From a virus: DNA of 29,762 bases. Location: IMG/VR virus record IMGVR_UViG_3300042502_000160, positions 1-29,762 of that record; one strand, given 5' to 3'. Under the pieces are notes generated by a model. It ran no database searches, was not told where the DNA came from, and was given only the letters and a program-made list of their open reading frames with translations. The position numbers and the translations under genes are program-made. Each line of letters opens with the position of its first letter. Within the stretch, counting starts at the first letter, position 1. This document shows positions 1 to 7,059 of this stretch, in pieces.

Positions 1-69
1 CAGCATTTACAGGATGAATTAATGGATGCGGTACTTTATATTGAAAAACTAAAACGAATAGGATTATGA
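1..69 (+). CDS. 3' end of an unidentified phage protein (truncated by window start)
   Basis: An open frame enters from the left edge and gives 22 residues (ending ...YIEKLKRIGL) before TGA. The tail is helical and acidic/leucine-rich. It resembles the C-terminal helix of several small phage all-alpha proteins, but too little is visible to name a family. Its stop overlaps the next start in an ATGA junction (66-69), the arrangement used repeatedly in this genome, so it is very probably a real gene in the same operon. Confidence 0.6.
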   Translation, partial: QHLQDELMDAVLYIEKLKRIGL

Positions 70-245
70 TTGAGGATTTAACAAGAAAACATAAACACGT
101 TACATTACCAATTACTAAGGTCATGGAATGGTGGCGAAAAGGGCATACGTCAGAGGGTGCAAAGGGTGGATCATTTAATCTTGATCTTTATTTAAATTAT
201 TGTGTAGCGCGTGAAAATTATGAAAATAGGAAAAAAGTACAATAG
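66..245 (+). CDS. Small hypothetical protein, 59 aa
   Basis: The start ATG overlaps the upstream stop (ATGA), and the frame then runs 59 codons to TAG. The product is basic and soluble-looking, with an aromatic patch (MEWWRKGH, about residues 20-27) and a tyrosine/asparagine-rich C-terminal helix. There is no signal peptide, membrane segment or recognised motif. Its 3' end overlaps the start of the DnaA-like gene by 26 nt. The two tight junctions are the main support for it being a gene. Function unknown. Confidence 0.55.
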   Translation: MIEDLTRKHKHVTLPITKVMEWWRKGHTSEGAKGGSFNLDLYLNYCVARENYENRKKVQ

Positions 246-639
246 ACCAAAGCTAATGGACAGCAACGTCAGAAAAGTAAGGAATGCAGTACGTGTAATC
301 GAAATGTACGGGTTAGCCGGTAAAAGTAGAGTTAGAATAACTGTATATCGCCGTTTCTACATGATGGCTAAACTTCGGCAAATAGGATGCACATTTGAAA
401 TGATTGGCGAACTATTCAATAAAGATCATTCAGCGGTTGTATATGCGGTTAAGAATCACGATTACTTTGTTAAGGTGAACGACTTGCCTTATAAGTTAGC
501 GGTTGAGCCAGTAAAGACTACGTTTAAAATCATGAATCAAGAAGTACAGTTAAACATATACAGCGATGTGTTAAGTTGCTTAGACTTCAACGATTTGCTT
601 TTGATCAAAGAAAAAATACATAACGGGATGTACAATTAA
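220..639 (+). CDS. Stand-alone DnaA domain IV-like DNA-binding protein
   Basis: This 139-residue basic protein carries, at about residues 45-80, a helix-turn-helix matching the C-terminal duplex-DNA-binding domain of DnaA: an arginine-rich lead helix, then TFEMIGELFNKDHSAVVYAV, where the DHSxV core is the DnaA signature that reads DnaA boxes. No AAA+ ATPase domain is present, so it cannot act as an initiator by itself. It more likely binds specific sites in phage or host DNA. A GTG at 211 would add three residues (M-K-I); the ATG at 220 is preferred. The last 50 residues match nothing I recognise. It is followed by a promoter-like box and terminator, so it probably ends a transcription unit. 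Confidence 0.7.
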   Translation: MKIGKKYNRPKLMDSNVRKVRNAVRVIEMYGLAGKSRVRITVYRRFYMMAKLRQIGCTFEMIGELFNKDHSAVVYAVKNHDYFVKVNDLPYKLAVEPVKTTFKIMNQEVQLNIYSDVLSCLDFNDLLLIKEKIHNGMYN

Positions 640-644
640 ATTTG

Positions 645-652
645 TATATTTG
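645..652 (+). promoter_or_regulatory. Candidate Bacteroidota -7 promoter element
   Basis: TATATTTG fits the TAnnTTTG -7 consensus of the Bacteroidota primary sigma factor. It lies just after the stop of the DnaA-like gene. No clear -33 TTTG is seen 19-23 nt upstream, so the call rests on the -7 box and its position. It would start a transcript at about 658, leading into the structured segment and terminator at 653-748. Confidence 0.35.
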
Positions 653-748
653 TAAACGGTTCGGCTTCACATTATAGAACCTAAAGATGTTATTGAACCT
701 CTTAATGAATTTGGACGTGAAGCCCCAAAGGATTTAAGGGGTTTTTTT
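653..748 (+). ncRNA. Candidate structured leader or small RNA
   Basis: No protein is encoded in the gap 640-767. It contains an 8-bp perfect inverted repeat (GGCTTCAC 663-670 with GTGAAGCC 717-724) and an 11-bp near-identical direct repeat (TTATAGAACCT 672-682; TTATTGAACCT 690-700). A GGTTC at 658-662 can pair with the GAACC of either repeat. The right arm of the long stem overlaps the left arm of the terminator at 723-724, so the two folds compete. This suggests either an attenuator for the genes from 768 onward or a discrete RNA of about 90 nt. The fold is read by eye only. Confidence 0.35.
720..748 (+). terminator. Rho-independent terminator candidate
   Basis: CCCC (723-726) pairs with GGGG (738-741). 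The stem extends outward through one G-U and two A-U pairs and inward through AAA/TTT past a two-base bulge. Seven T residues follow (742-748). It sits between the DnaA-like gene and the gene at 768. Confidence 0.55.
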
Positions 749-767
749 ATTTAAAAAATTTAATGTT

Positions 768-965
768 ATGATTTACAAATTTGACAATGCGCATTCAGAA
801 TTAGAGGTTGAACTAAGCAAGGCAGAAGATGACGATTGTTTTGATACAGTTATGTTTTCGGTAAAATACAAGGATGAGTTATTTTGGAAAACTTCATCTT
901 TGAAAAAAGAGGACATTTACCATTTAATTGGAGCATTGCATTTACTACATAAGCAAATGAATTAA
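768..965 (+). CDS. Small hypothetical acidic protein, 65 aa
   Basis: The product is an acidic 65-residue protein with an alternating hydrophobic N-terminal half (residues 12-45, probable beta strands) and a C-terminal helix (about residues 47-63). It has no membrane segment or cysteine motif. It starts just after the terminator hairpin in a T/A-rich leader without a Shine-Dalgarno sequence and is followed 11 nt later by the replisome-organiser gene. That suggests it is the first gene of the replication operon. I do not recognise the family. Confidence 0.6.
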   Translation: MIYKFDNAHSELEVELSKAEDDDCFDTVMFSVKYKDELFWKTSSLKKEDIYHLIGALHLLHKQMN

Positions 966-976
966 TAATAGGTAAA

Positions 977-1552
977 ATGAGAAAAGCATTTAATTTTTAC
1001 CGCAGTTATTATGATGTTGCCATATTGCTTCCTGAATTGGAACGCGCCGAGTTTTTAATGTGCATATGCCATGCTCAATTTACTGGTGAATTAATAGAGC
1101 CAAAACTACCTATTGCAAAACTCGCCTACATTGGTCAATTACATTCAATTAAAAAGCAATTGGAAGGTTATAACTATGGTTTAAAAACACCAAAGAAAAC
1201 TGAACCCTTAAAGGAACCCTTAGAGGGTGCCTATGAGAGTCCCTTAAAGGAACCCTTACCACAAGAGCAAGTACAAGTACAAGAGAAAGAGAAAGAAGAA
1301 TATAATATAGATAGCCGCAAAAAAGATTTTGCTGCATTACTTCAACCTTACATTGAGACGTATGGTCGTGAAATGTTGAACGAATTTTATTTCTACTGGA
1401 CTGAACCTAACCAACGTAAAACCAAAATGAAATACGAAATGGAAAAGACTTGGTCAATTGAACGAAGACTAAACACATGGTCAAAACAAAGTGTTAAATT
1501 CGGAACGGCAGTCAGCAAAGCGGAGAAACCTAAATTTGATCCTTATGGATAA
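977..1552 (+). CDS. Replisome organiser / replication initiation-like protein
   Basis: This 191-residue protein has three parts. The N-terminal domain (residues 1-62, starting MRKAFNFYRSYYD) resembles DUF6291-type phage replication proteins. A low-complexity linker (about 70-105) is rich in E, P, K, Q and contains a duplicated PLKEPL. The C-terminal domain (about 110-185; FYFYWTEPNQ, KMKYEMEKTW, RRLNTW) is the sort found in phage replisome organisers and helicase loaders of Bacteroidota phages. The likely role is to recognise the phage origin and recruit the helicase, whose gene follows with an 8-nt overlap. The linker DNA holds iteron-like repeats, as in lambda O. The family call comes from motif memory. 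Confidence 0.65.
   Translation: MRKAFNFYRSYYDVAILLPELERAEFLMCICHAQFTGELIEPKLPIAKLAYIGQLHSIKKQLEGYNYGLKTPKKTEPLKEPLEGAYESPLKEPLPQEQVQVQEKEKEEYNIDSRKKDFAALLQPYIETYGREMLNEFYFYWTEPNQRKTKMKYEMEKTWSIERRLNTWSKQSVKFGTAVSKAEKPKFDPYG
1205..1315 (+). other. Candidate replication origin: iteron-like repeats plus AT-rich tract inside the initiator gene
   Basis: An 18-bp sequence, CCCTTAAAGGAACCCTTA, occurs perfectly twice (1205-1222 and 1241-1258). Seen finer, CCCTTA appears four times at 1205, 1217, 1241 and 1253, spaced 12, 24 and 12 bp. A small hairpin (ACCCT TAG AGGGT, 1216-1228) overlaps the second copy. A purine-rich stretch (1264-1295) and then a short A/T-only run (around 1299-1311) follow directly. 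Iterons plus an AT-rich unwinding region in the variable linker of the initiator gene is the layout of the lambda and many Gram-positive phage origins. The repeats also encode the PLKEPL linker, so a purely coding origin is possible. Confidence 0.45.
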
Positions 1553-2534
1553 TGGATACGAAATAACCAAAGCAAGTGATGTAATTACAAAACTATCTCA
1601 CTACCGAAACAACTACCATGAAAAAGGAATGTACTTGGGATGGGATAAGTTACACGATCATTATTCGATGCAATTAGGCAATGTTACCGATTGGACTGGT
1701 TACCCTATGAGCGGTAAAACTCAAGTTCTAATGGAGTTACTAATGAACACTTCAATGTGGTATGGATGGAGGCATTTGGTTTACTTTCCGGATGTAGGTA
1801 GTAATGTTGAAATTATTGCTGACCTTATCCATAAAAAAACGGGCAAGAGTTTTAATCCATCTGTAAGCAATGCGATAAGTGACGATGATATTCGCAAAGA
1901 GGTCGATTGGATTACACACCATTTTTTGGTTCTTACACGCAAAGATGTAAAAGCAAAAATGACACCAATGGAGTTTTGGGATATGGCAGTTAGGATCAAA
2001 AACACGGAAGGATTACACACGGCATCAATTGACAGTTGGAAGGATCTTAGCCATCCATACGATAAATTTGGAGGTTATGCGCAATATCTTGAATTCGTTT
2101 TACCTTACAGAAACCAAATCGCTGAGGATAATGATTTACATTTGCACACGATCATTCACCCGAAGCTAACGGAAAAGGAAAACGGCAAACGTAAGCCTCC
2201 GGTTCCATATGATTTAAAAGGAGGCTCTGAATGGTTTAATAGTGGCAAGTGCATGATTACGGTACACCGTGAGGATTTGGATAGCGGTATTGCAGAAATT
2301 TACTTTAACAAGATTAAACCAAGAGCCATTGGTAAGATCGGTAAGATTGATTTACGCTTTGATGTAAACCGATTTCGTTACTTTGACATCGAGGTTGAGG
2401 ATACAATGTTTTTACAGAACCATCACAAGATATTTGCAACACCAAAAAATGCGAAAAAGAATGTTGAAAAAATGGTTTACTTTAACGAACCACAAACAAC
2501 TCTAAACCACATAGTAAAAGATTGCCCATTTTAA
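1545..2534 (+). CDS. Twinkle/T7 gp4-like replicative helicase (RecA-fold ATPase), no primase domain
   Basis: This 329-residue protein starts near the conserved lead-in GMYLGWDKLHDHY (28-40), typical of Twinkle/gp4 helicase domains. It has a Walker A at 52-59 (GYPMSGKT), then GWRHLVYFPD (74-83) corresponding to the 'f.fSPE' segment. A Walker B-like TASIDSWKDL (159-168) has D163 as the metal-binding candidate. The sensor HPK is at 205-207, and a DLKGGSEWFNSG...HR motif (223-242) carries the likely arginine finger. It should unwind the phage fork 5'-3' as a ring. No zinc finger or TOPRIM primase is present. The start at 1545 overlaps the upstream stop; an in-frame start at 1491 would run 62 nt into the upstream gene and is disfavoured. 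Confidence 0.8.
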   Translation: MDNGYEITKASDVITKLSHYRNNYHEKGMYLGWDKLHDHYSMQLGNVTDWTGYPMSGKTQVLMELLMNTSMWYGWRHLVYFPDVGSNVEIIADLIHKKTGKSFNPSVSNAISDDDIRKEVDWITHHFLVLTRKDVKAKMTPMEFWDMAVRIKNTEGLHTASIDSWKDLSHPYDKFGGYAQYLEFVLPYRNQIAEDNDLHLHTIIHPKLTEKENGKRKPPVPYDLKGGSEWFNSGKCMITVHREDLDSGIAEIYFNKIKPRAIGKIGKIDLRFDVNRFRYFDIEVEDTMFLQNHHKIFATPKNAKKNVEKMVYFNEPQTTLNHIVKDCPF

Positions 2535-2545
2535 AAACAAGAATT

Positions 2546-2758
2546 ATGACACCAAAAGAAAAAGCAGAAGCAATAGTAAAAAAGTATAGAAATCCATTTA
2601 ACAGAGATGGATGTATACCGCCAACCGAATATTTATTTTTAAACATGGCAAAACAGTGCGCTTTAATTGCAGTTGATGAGATACTTGACACAGGCGCATT
2701 AGGTAATTTATTAGAAGAATACTATTTGAAAGTTAAAAACGAAATACAAGAGTTATGA
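2546..2758 (+). CDS. Small hypothetical phage protein, 70 aa
   Basis: Starting at ATG 2546 (MTPKEKAEAIVKKY...), the product is a 70-residue mostly helical protein with a charged N-terminal helix, a middle segment PTEYLFLNMAKQCALIAVDE and an acidic C-terminus. Small proteins of this pattern are common in Bacteroidota phages, but I know of no function. An upstream in-frame start at 2522 would lie inside the helicase gene and is less likely. It overlaps the next gene by an ATGA junction (2755-2758). Confidence 0.6.
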   Translation: MTPKEKAEAIVKKYRNPFNRDGCIPPTEYLFLNMAKQCALIAVDEILDTGALGNLLEEYYLKVKNEIQEL

Positions 2759-3054
2759 TTGAAGAATTAGAACACTTACTCGCGCAGACATCAACAAGCG
2801 CAATTATTGGAAGCCTTAAACACGAATTAGATAGGCTAAAATCAGTTGATGAAGAAAAAGCAAAGCCATTTATTGAAGGCTCATCTAAACACTTGGAAAG
2901 CATGAAGCACGTATTATTACATCTGATGATATGCGAAAAGGAAATACGCAACCTTATAAGCCAAAACTACAACTTACACCGTGAAAACATGGAGCTGTCA
3001 AGAAAAGTTGAGCAGTTGGAAAACACGAACACTCATTTAATCAAAGGAATATGA
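2755..3054 (+). CDS. Hypothetical coiled-coil protein, 99 aa
   Basis: The protein is almost entirely helical. From about residue 60 to the C-terminus the spacing of leucine, isoleucine and asparagine fits a heptad coiled coil (MELSRKVEQLENTNTHL), so it probably oligomerises. There is no DNA-binding motif or membrane segment. It is joined to both neighbours by ATGA overlaps, which implies coupled translation with the downstream DNA methyltransferase. Its function cannot be inferred from sequence. Confidence 0.55.
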   Translation: MIEELEHLLAQTSTSAIIGSLKHELDRLKSVDEEKAKPFIEGSSKHLESMKHVLLHLMICEKEIRNLISQNYNLHRENMELSRKVEQLENTNTHLIKGI

Positions 3055-4121
3055 AACATAAATTTAATTATAATTGGACATTAAAAGATGCTGTTTTTAC
3101 TAAAGATAAGGGTAAGGTATTTAGCTGTTTTGCCTGTGGTGGTGGATCAACAATGGGATATAAATTAGCTGGATTTGATGTTATTGGCCACAATGATATT
3201 GATAAAAAAATGATTGAGGTTTATAAAGTAAATCATAATCCAAAATATTCTTTTTTAGAATCAATTACAACTTTTGCCAAAAGAAAAGATTTACCAAAAG
3301 ATTTATACAATTTGGATATTTTAGATGGTTCGCCACCTTGCTCAAGTTTTTCAATGGCCGGCAATCGTGAAAAAGATTGGGGAAAAGAAAAGGTGTTTCG
3401 AGAAGGACAAGCGGAACAAGTTTTGGATACATTATTCTTTGATTTTATTGATCTTGCAAAAGAATTACAACCAAAAGTTGTTGTTGCTGAAAATGTAAAA
3501 GGTTTGCTTTTAGGAAATGCAAAAGAATATGTTAGAAAAATTTACATTGCATTTGATCAAGCTGGATATTATTGCCAACACTTTTTATTGAATGCTTCAA
3601 AAATGGGAGTACCTCAAAGGCGAGAAAGAGTATTTTTTATTTGTTTAAGAAAAGATTTAGCAAATCAGTTTTTACATTGGCAAGATATGTTTACACAAAT
3701 TCCAAAAATTGAAATGGAATTTAACGAAAAAGAAATTTTATTTAAAGAAATTTATGAAAAAAATGCAAAAGGTGAACAATCAATCCCGCCTTCTTATGGT
3801 AATATGTGGGATAAAAAAATAATATCTGAATACTCAATGAGTGATACAACTATGCGTGTTGAAGGAGTTGATAAATTTTTTTCAGTTAAATATCTTCATT
3901 TGAATAAAGTATTAAACACAATTACTGGTAGTGAAAAAAATATGTTATATGATGAAAAAAGAACATTATCTAAAAGCGAATTATGTAAAGGTGGGAGTTA
4001 TCCAAATGATTACAATTTTTTAGATGTAAAATCTGGTTATCTTATTGGAATGAGTGTGCCGCCTGTAATGACCGCACAAATAGCAAGTAATATTTATGAA
4101 CAATGGTTAAGTAAGTTATGA
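3051..4121 (+). CDS. DNA (cytosine-C5) methyltransferase
   Basis: This 356-residue enzyme would transfer a methyl group from S-adenosylmethionine to cytosine C5. Canonical motifs appear in order: motif I FSCFACGGGS (24-33), motif II NDID (48-51), motif IV GSPPCSSFS with catalytic C97, motif VI ENV (147-149), motif VIII QRRER (189-193), motif IX-like RTLSKSELCKGG, and motif X GMSVPP near the C-terminus. The target-recognition domain lies at roughly 200-320; its specificity cannot be read. No restriction endonuclease is adjacent. Base composition is far poorer in G+C than its neighbours (14/60 in the line at 3241), a sign of separate acquisition. ATGA overlaps join it to both flanking genes. 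It may protect phage DNA or supply 5mC to the dioxygenase at 9470. Confidence 0.92.
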   Translation: MKHKFNYNWTLKDAVFTKDKGKVFSCFACGGGSTMGYKLAGFDVIGHNDIDKKMIEVYKVNHNPKYSFLESITTFAKRKDLPKDLYNLDILDGSPPCSSFSMAGNREKDWGKEKVFREGQAEQVLDTLFFDFIDLAKELQPKVVVAENVKGLLLGNAKEYVRKIYIAFDQAGYYCQHFLLNASKMGVPQRRERVFFICLRKDLANQFLHWQDMFTQIPKIEMEFNEKEILFKEIYEKNAKGEQSIPPSYGNMWDKKIISEYSMSDTTMRVEGVDKFFSVKYLHLNKVLNTITGSEKNMLYDEKRTLSKSELCKGGSYPNDYNFLDVKSGYLIGMSVPPVMTAQIASNIYEQWLSKL

Positions 4122-4630
4122 GATGTAAAAACTGCAAAGAAAAATTTGAGCCTTTAAGATTCAACCAAAAGTACTGCATGAACGAGGAGTGTATTCGTGT
4201 TTGGATTGAAACCGAAAAGCAAAAGCAATGGAAGGCTAAAAAAACACGGTTGAAAAAAGAACTAATGTCATTACAGGACTACCTTAAAATAGCGCAACAA
4301 GTATTTAACAAGTACATCCGCGAACGTGACAAAGGAATGAGCTGTATATCATGCGGAAATGAGCCTAAAAAAGCAAACGCTGGACATTATTTTTCACAAG
4401 GCGGTCATTCAAACGTCAGGTTTAACGAAGACAACGTACACTTACAATGTGAACACTGCAATAGTTTTCTCAGCGGTAATTTACTGAACTACCAAATAGG
4501 AATCGAAAAGCGTATAGGCGGTAAACGGTTACTTGCATTGCATGAAATTGCGCATGAAACAAAGAAATGGACTATTGACGAACTAACTGACCTGATCGCA
4601 ACCTACAAAGCCAAGATAAAAAATCTATAA
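4118..4630 (+). CDS. ninG: NinG/Rap-like recombination protein
   Basis: This 170-residue protein matches lambda NinG (Rap). Its N-terminal zinc cluster is C3/C6/C20/C25. A helical region leads to YIRERDKGMSCISCG (66-80, C76/C79). The HNH-like half follows with AGHY (88-91), VRFNEDNVHLQCEHCN (100-115) and SGNL. Rap is known as a nuclease-like factor acting on recombination intermediates such as Holliday junctions. That fits the neighbouring annealing protein and exonuclease genes. It overlaps the methyltransferase by ATGA. Its base composition returns to the genome average, in contrast with the gene before it. Confidence 0.85.
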   Translation: MRCKNCKEKFEPLRFNQKYCMNEECIRVWIETEKQKQWKAKKTRLKKELMSLQDYLKIAQQVFNKYIRERDKGMSCISCGNEPKKANAGHYFSQGGHSNVRFNEDNVHLQCEHCNSFLSGNLLNYQIGIEKRIGGKRLLALHEIAHETKKWTIDELTDLIATYKAKIKNL

Positions 4631-4667
4631 TTTTTTTACTAAAATGTATAACGTATTAAAAATGTTG

Positions 4668-4675
4668 TATATTTG
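4668..4675 (+). promoter_or_regulatory. Candidate Bacteroidota -7 promoter element
   Basis: TATATTTG (TAnnTTTG consensus) stands in the 68-nt gap after ninG, 23 nt before the ATG at 4699. Its immediate context (TTGTATATTTG) resembles that of the box at 645. No confident -33 element is visible. It could drive the recombination genes. Confidence 0.4.
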
Positions 4676-4698
4676 ACAAAACGAAAAACATAAACAGA

Positions 4699-5202
4699 AT
4701 GAAAAGACCAAAAAAAGGAATTGCAGAACGGTACTTGAATGTATTGATCGATATTCATGATTCGTTAAAAAAAGACGAAACAAGCGTTTTAAAAGAAATA
4801 TGCTTAAAGCATAAAGCAAGTAATTCAATAAGCACGGCAATAAGAGAATTACACCTTATTCGTTATTCGATTAATGGTAACCGTTGGATTGCTGAATACC
4901 CTACCTTGCAAATGGCTGAACAAGTACGTGAATTAATCGCAAGTAAAGCACCAAAAAGAACACTTAAACAAGTTCAACCATCATTTGAATGGGAAAAGCC
5001 ACAACCAAAAACCGAAACAGTTGTAAATTACGAATACAAGCCACAACCCGACACAAGCCTTGTAAGCGAGTTTATCGATCACCATGAACAATCACTATTA
5101 CCGCCACCAGTAAAGCGCGTTAAAACGGCTAAAATCGATGTAAAAACGCGTATGTTTCAGTTGCGCATCTTTGGACTTAATTTATTTACAGTAAAATACT
5201 AA
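4699..5202 (+). CDS. Hypothetical protein with possible winged-helix N-terminus, 167 aa
   Basis: The first 70 residues are helical. ICLKHKASNSISTAIREL followed by a short strand-turn-strand (LIRYSINGNRWIAEYP) could form a winged helix; this is inference only. A long proline- and glutamine-rich linker (about 85-145) follows. The protein ends with TRMFQLRIFGLNLFTVKY, an aromatic-hydrophobic tail of a kind I have seen on Bacteroidota phage proteins. It is the first gene after a promoter-like box and lies 4 nt upstream of the annealing protein, so it may regulate or assist recombination. Family not recognised. Confidence 0.55.
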   Translation: MKRPKKGIAERYLNVLIDIHDSLKKDETSVLKEICLKHKASNSISTAIRELHLIRYSINGNRWIAEYPTLQMAEQVRELIASKAPKRTLKQVQPSFEWEKPQPKTETVVNYEYKPQPDTSLVSEFIDHHEQSLLPPPVKRVKTAKIDVKTRMFQLRIFGLNLFTVKY

Positions 5203-5206
5203 AATC

Positions 5207-5776
5207 ATGACACGAAAAAAACAAGAATTAGACGCATTCGAGCAAGTACTTGAGGACAAAAGCCAACGTAATAACATCTATTTTAAGTTATGGAAGGCAA
5301 AACAAGAGATCGGTAAGGTAGTTAAGGGTAACGATAACCCGTTTTTCAAATCAAAATACGCTGATTTAAACAGCATTTTGGAAGCGGTTGAGCCATCACT
5401 ACACAAATACGAATTGATTATATTACAGCCTTGTATTGGTAACATGGTAGAAACACAAATAATCGATTGCGAAACTGGTGATATGGTTACATCTTCATTG
5501 ATACTTCCGGAAATAAGCGATCCCCAAAAACGAATTGCTGCCGTGACGTACTTTCGCAGAGCAAGTTTACAATCACTTTTGAGTCTTCAGGCGATTGATG
5601 ACGATGGCAATGAAGCGCGTAAGGGTGCAGTGGAAAACAAGCCATTAATTAACAATGAAAGATTTCAAAAAGCATTGTCGGCTATTGCAAGAGGTGAGGC
5701 ATCAATCAATGACCTAAAAAACAATTTCACGCTTACCGCTGAACAACAGCATGACCTTAACATGATTGATGTATGA
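5207..5776 (+). CDS. erf: Erf-family single-strand annealing protein
   Basis: This 189-residue protein carries the ERF family core: NPFFKSKYADLNSI at 44-57, the strand region around 68-100, and TYFRRASLQSLLSL with DDDGN at 114-135. Erf proteins form rings on single-stranded DNA and anneal complementary strands in phage recombination. The partner here is probably the 5'-3' exonuclease, whose start overlaps this stop by ATGA (5773-5776). The C-terminal 45 residues are variable. A full-length start at 5207 is supported by the 4-nt gap from the gene before it. Confidence 0.85.
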   Translation: MTRKKQELDAFEQVLEDKSQRNNIYFKLWKAKQEIGKVVKGNDNPFFKSKYADLNSILEAVEPSLHKYELIILQPCIGNMVETQIIDCETGDMVTSSLILPEISDPQKRIAAVTYFRRASLQSLLSLQAIDDDGNEARKGAVENKPLINNERFQKALSAIARGEASINDLKNNFTLTAEQQHDLNMIDV

Positions 5777-6561
5777 ATCCAAAAGTAGTATTATTTGATG
5801 CTGATTCGCTTATTTATCAGGCGATGTATAGAGTGGTAACATTCGGTGAATTACGCGAAATGATCCGTAAAGGTGAAACACGCTTTTCAATTGAGTTGGA
5901 AATCTTACAGCGCGGTTATGATCGCTTTGAAAAGATCGCCTTTGATATACTAAATGAGATTGAAGGCGAATACCAAACATCGGTTGTAAAGTACTTTTTC
6001 ACCAAGTGTAAGCGTAACTTCCGGAAAGATGTTGATCCAACGTACAAAGCCAACCGTAAATCTAACCGATGGGTAAATGAATTGCGATCTTATCTATTGG
6101 ATTATTTAGATGGTTCTTTTGCATCTGATGAATACGAGGCTGATGATCTTATCTATTTTAACACGCAATTGATGAACCAATACGATTACATTATATGTTC
6201 AATTGATAAAGACCTTAAACAAATACCCGGCATTCATTACGATTACTACCAAATGAAGGTAAAGGATGAAAACGGTGAGTATATGGTTGATCAATTTGGA
6301 CAATTCGTAAAGGTGCGCAAAGGGTTTAGATATGTTACGGAATCAGAAGCTGAAATGATGCAGTTTACAATGATGCTAACGGGCGATGTAAGCGACAATG
6401 TGAAAGGCGTACATGGTATAGGTCAAAAGAAAGCAGAAAAGCTGTTACAGGACAAGAATACGTTTGGTAAAGTACGCGCTGTATGTGAGGCTTACAAGAA
6501 CGAATCTGATAATTGGAAGGAACGGATAAGAAACAACAAGAAATTAATGATTTTCCACTAA
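5773..6561 (+). CDS. FEN-type 5'-3' exonuclease
   Basis: This 262-residue nuclease has the acidic residues of flap endonuclease/5' exonuclease enzymes: D9 and D11 (FDADSL), the R/K cluster with YKANR at 91-95, E120/E122/D124/D125 (SDEYEADDL), D145/D147 (SIDKDL), and D205/D208 (TGDVSDN). A helix-hairpin-helix segment VKGVHGIGQKKAEKLL follows at 210-225. It would resect 5' ends to give single strands for the Erf-like protein and may remove RNA primers. It resembles T7 gp6 and PolA N-terminal domains in layout. The coupling with erf argues for a two-protein recombination module. Confidence 0.87.
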   Translation: MNPKVVLFDADSLIYQAMYRVVTFGELREMIRKGETRFSIELEILQRGYDRFEKIAFDILNEIEGEYQTSVVKYFFTKCKRNFRKDVDPTYKANRKSNRWVNELRSYLLDYLDGSFASDEYEADDLIYFNTQLMNQYDYIICSIDKDLKQIPGIHYDYYQMKVKDENGEYMVDQFGQFVKVRKGFRYVTESEAEMMQFTMMLTGDVSDNVKGVHGIGQKKAEKLLQDKNTFGKVRAVCEAYKNESDNWKERIRNNKKLMIFH

Positions 6562-6571
6562 AACACGAACT

Positions 6572-6808
6572 ATGGAACAAGTAAAACAGACAGCAGTAGA
6601 ATTTGCATTTGAAGAATTAAATAAATGGAGAATAGAAAATTTTGGTGAAGGTGCTTTAATTGGAATACCTCAAGAAGTCTTAGATAAAGCCAAACAAATG
6701 GAGAAAGAGCAGATAATGGATGCTTTTAATGATGGCGTAAATGATGAATGTATAGGAGGAAGTAAATTACCAGAACAATACTACAACGAAACCTTTAAAT
6801 CAGAATAA
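6572..6808 (+). CDS. Small hypothetical phage protein, 78 aa
   Basis: This acidic helical protein of 78 residues has a middle segment AKQMEKEQIMDAFNDG and a C-terminal EQYYNETF. Both are patterns I have seen in short proteins of Bacteroidota phages whose function is unknown. There is no membrane or metal-binding motif. Its DNA is A/T-rich compared with the exonuclease gene. The leader AAAACACGAACT has no Shine-Dalgarno sequence. Confidence 0.55.
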   Translation: MEQVKQTAVEFAFEELNKWRIENFGEGALIGIPQEVLDKAKQMEKEQIMDAFNDGVNDECIGGSKLPEQYYNETFKSE

Positions 6809-6834
6809 AATGTAAAGAAATAACTTAACAAATT

Positions 6835-7059
6835 ATGGCAAAAGTAACAATAGAATTTGACACCATTGAAGACAAACACGAAATGGAGATGTGTTTGAAC
6901 GGCATGAAATGGTATTCGTTAGCATGGCAATTTGACCAGTATTTAAGAGGTAGGCTGAAATATGAAGATAATCTACCTGAAGATGCTTACAAGGCACTAG
7001 ATGAGGCAAGGGATAAACTGTACGAGTTACTTCGTGAGGATGGGTTGACGTTTGATTAA
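6835..7059 (+). CDS. Small hypothetical protein, 74 aa
   Basis: The 74-residue acidic protein reads as strand (KVTIEFDTIED), helix (EMEMCLNGMKWYSLAWQFDQYLR), then helix (ALDEARDKLYELLRE). The layout recurs in small phage proteins that I cannot name. It ends directly before the three-way-junction RNA candidate at 7062, whose left arm begins 2 nt after the stop, so the structure may also act as this transcript's 3' end. Confidence 0.55.
   Translation: MAKVTIEFDTIEDKHEMEMCLNGMKWYSLAWQFDQYLRGRLKYEDNLPEDAYKALDEARDKLYELLREDGLTFD

Noticed and set aside
1205-1258. Direct repeats as a CRISPR fragment.
   Set aside because: Only two 18-bp units in a coding linker with an 18-bp gap that itself contains no spacer-like unique sequence; origin iterons or coding repeats explain them better.
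1491-1544. Longer helicase start at 1491.
   Set aside because: It would overlap the conserved end of the upstream replication gene; ATG 1545 fits the usual short overlap.
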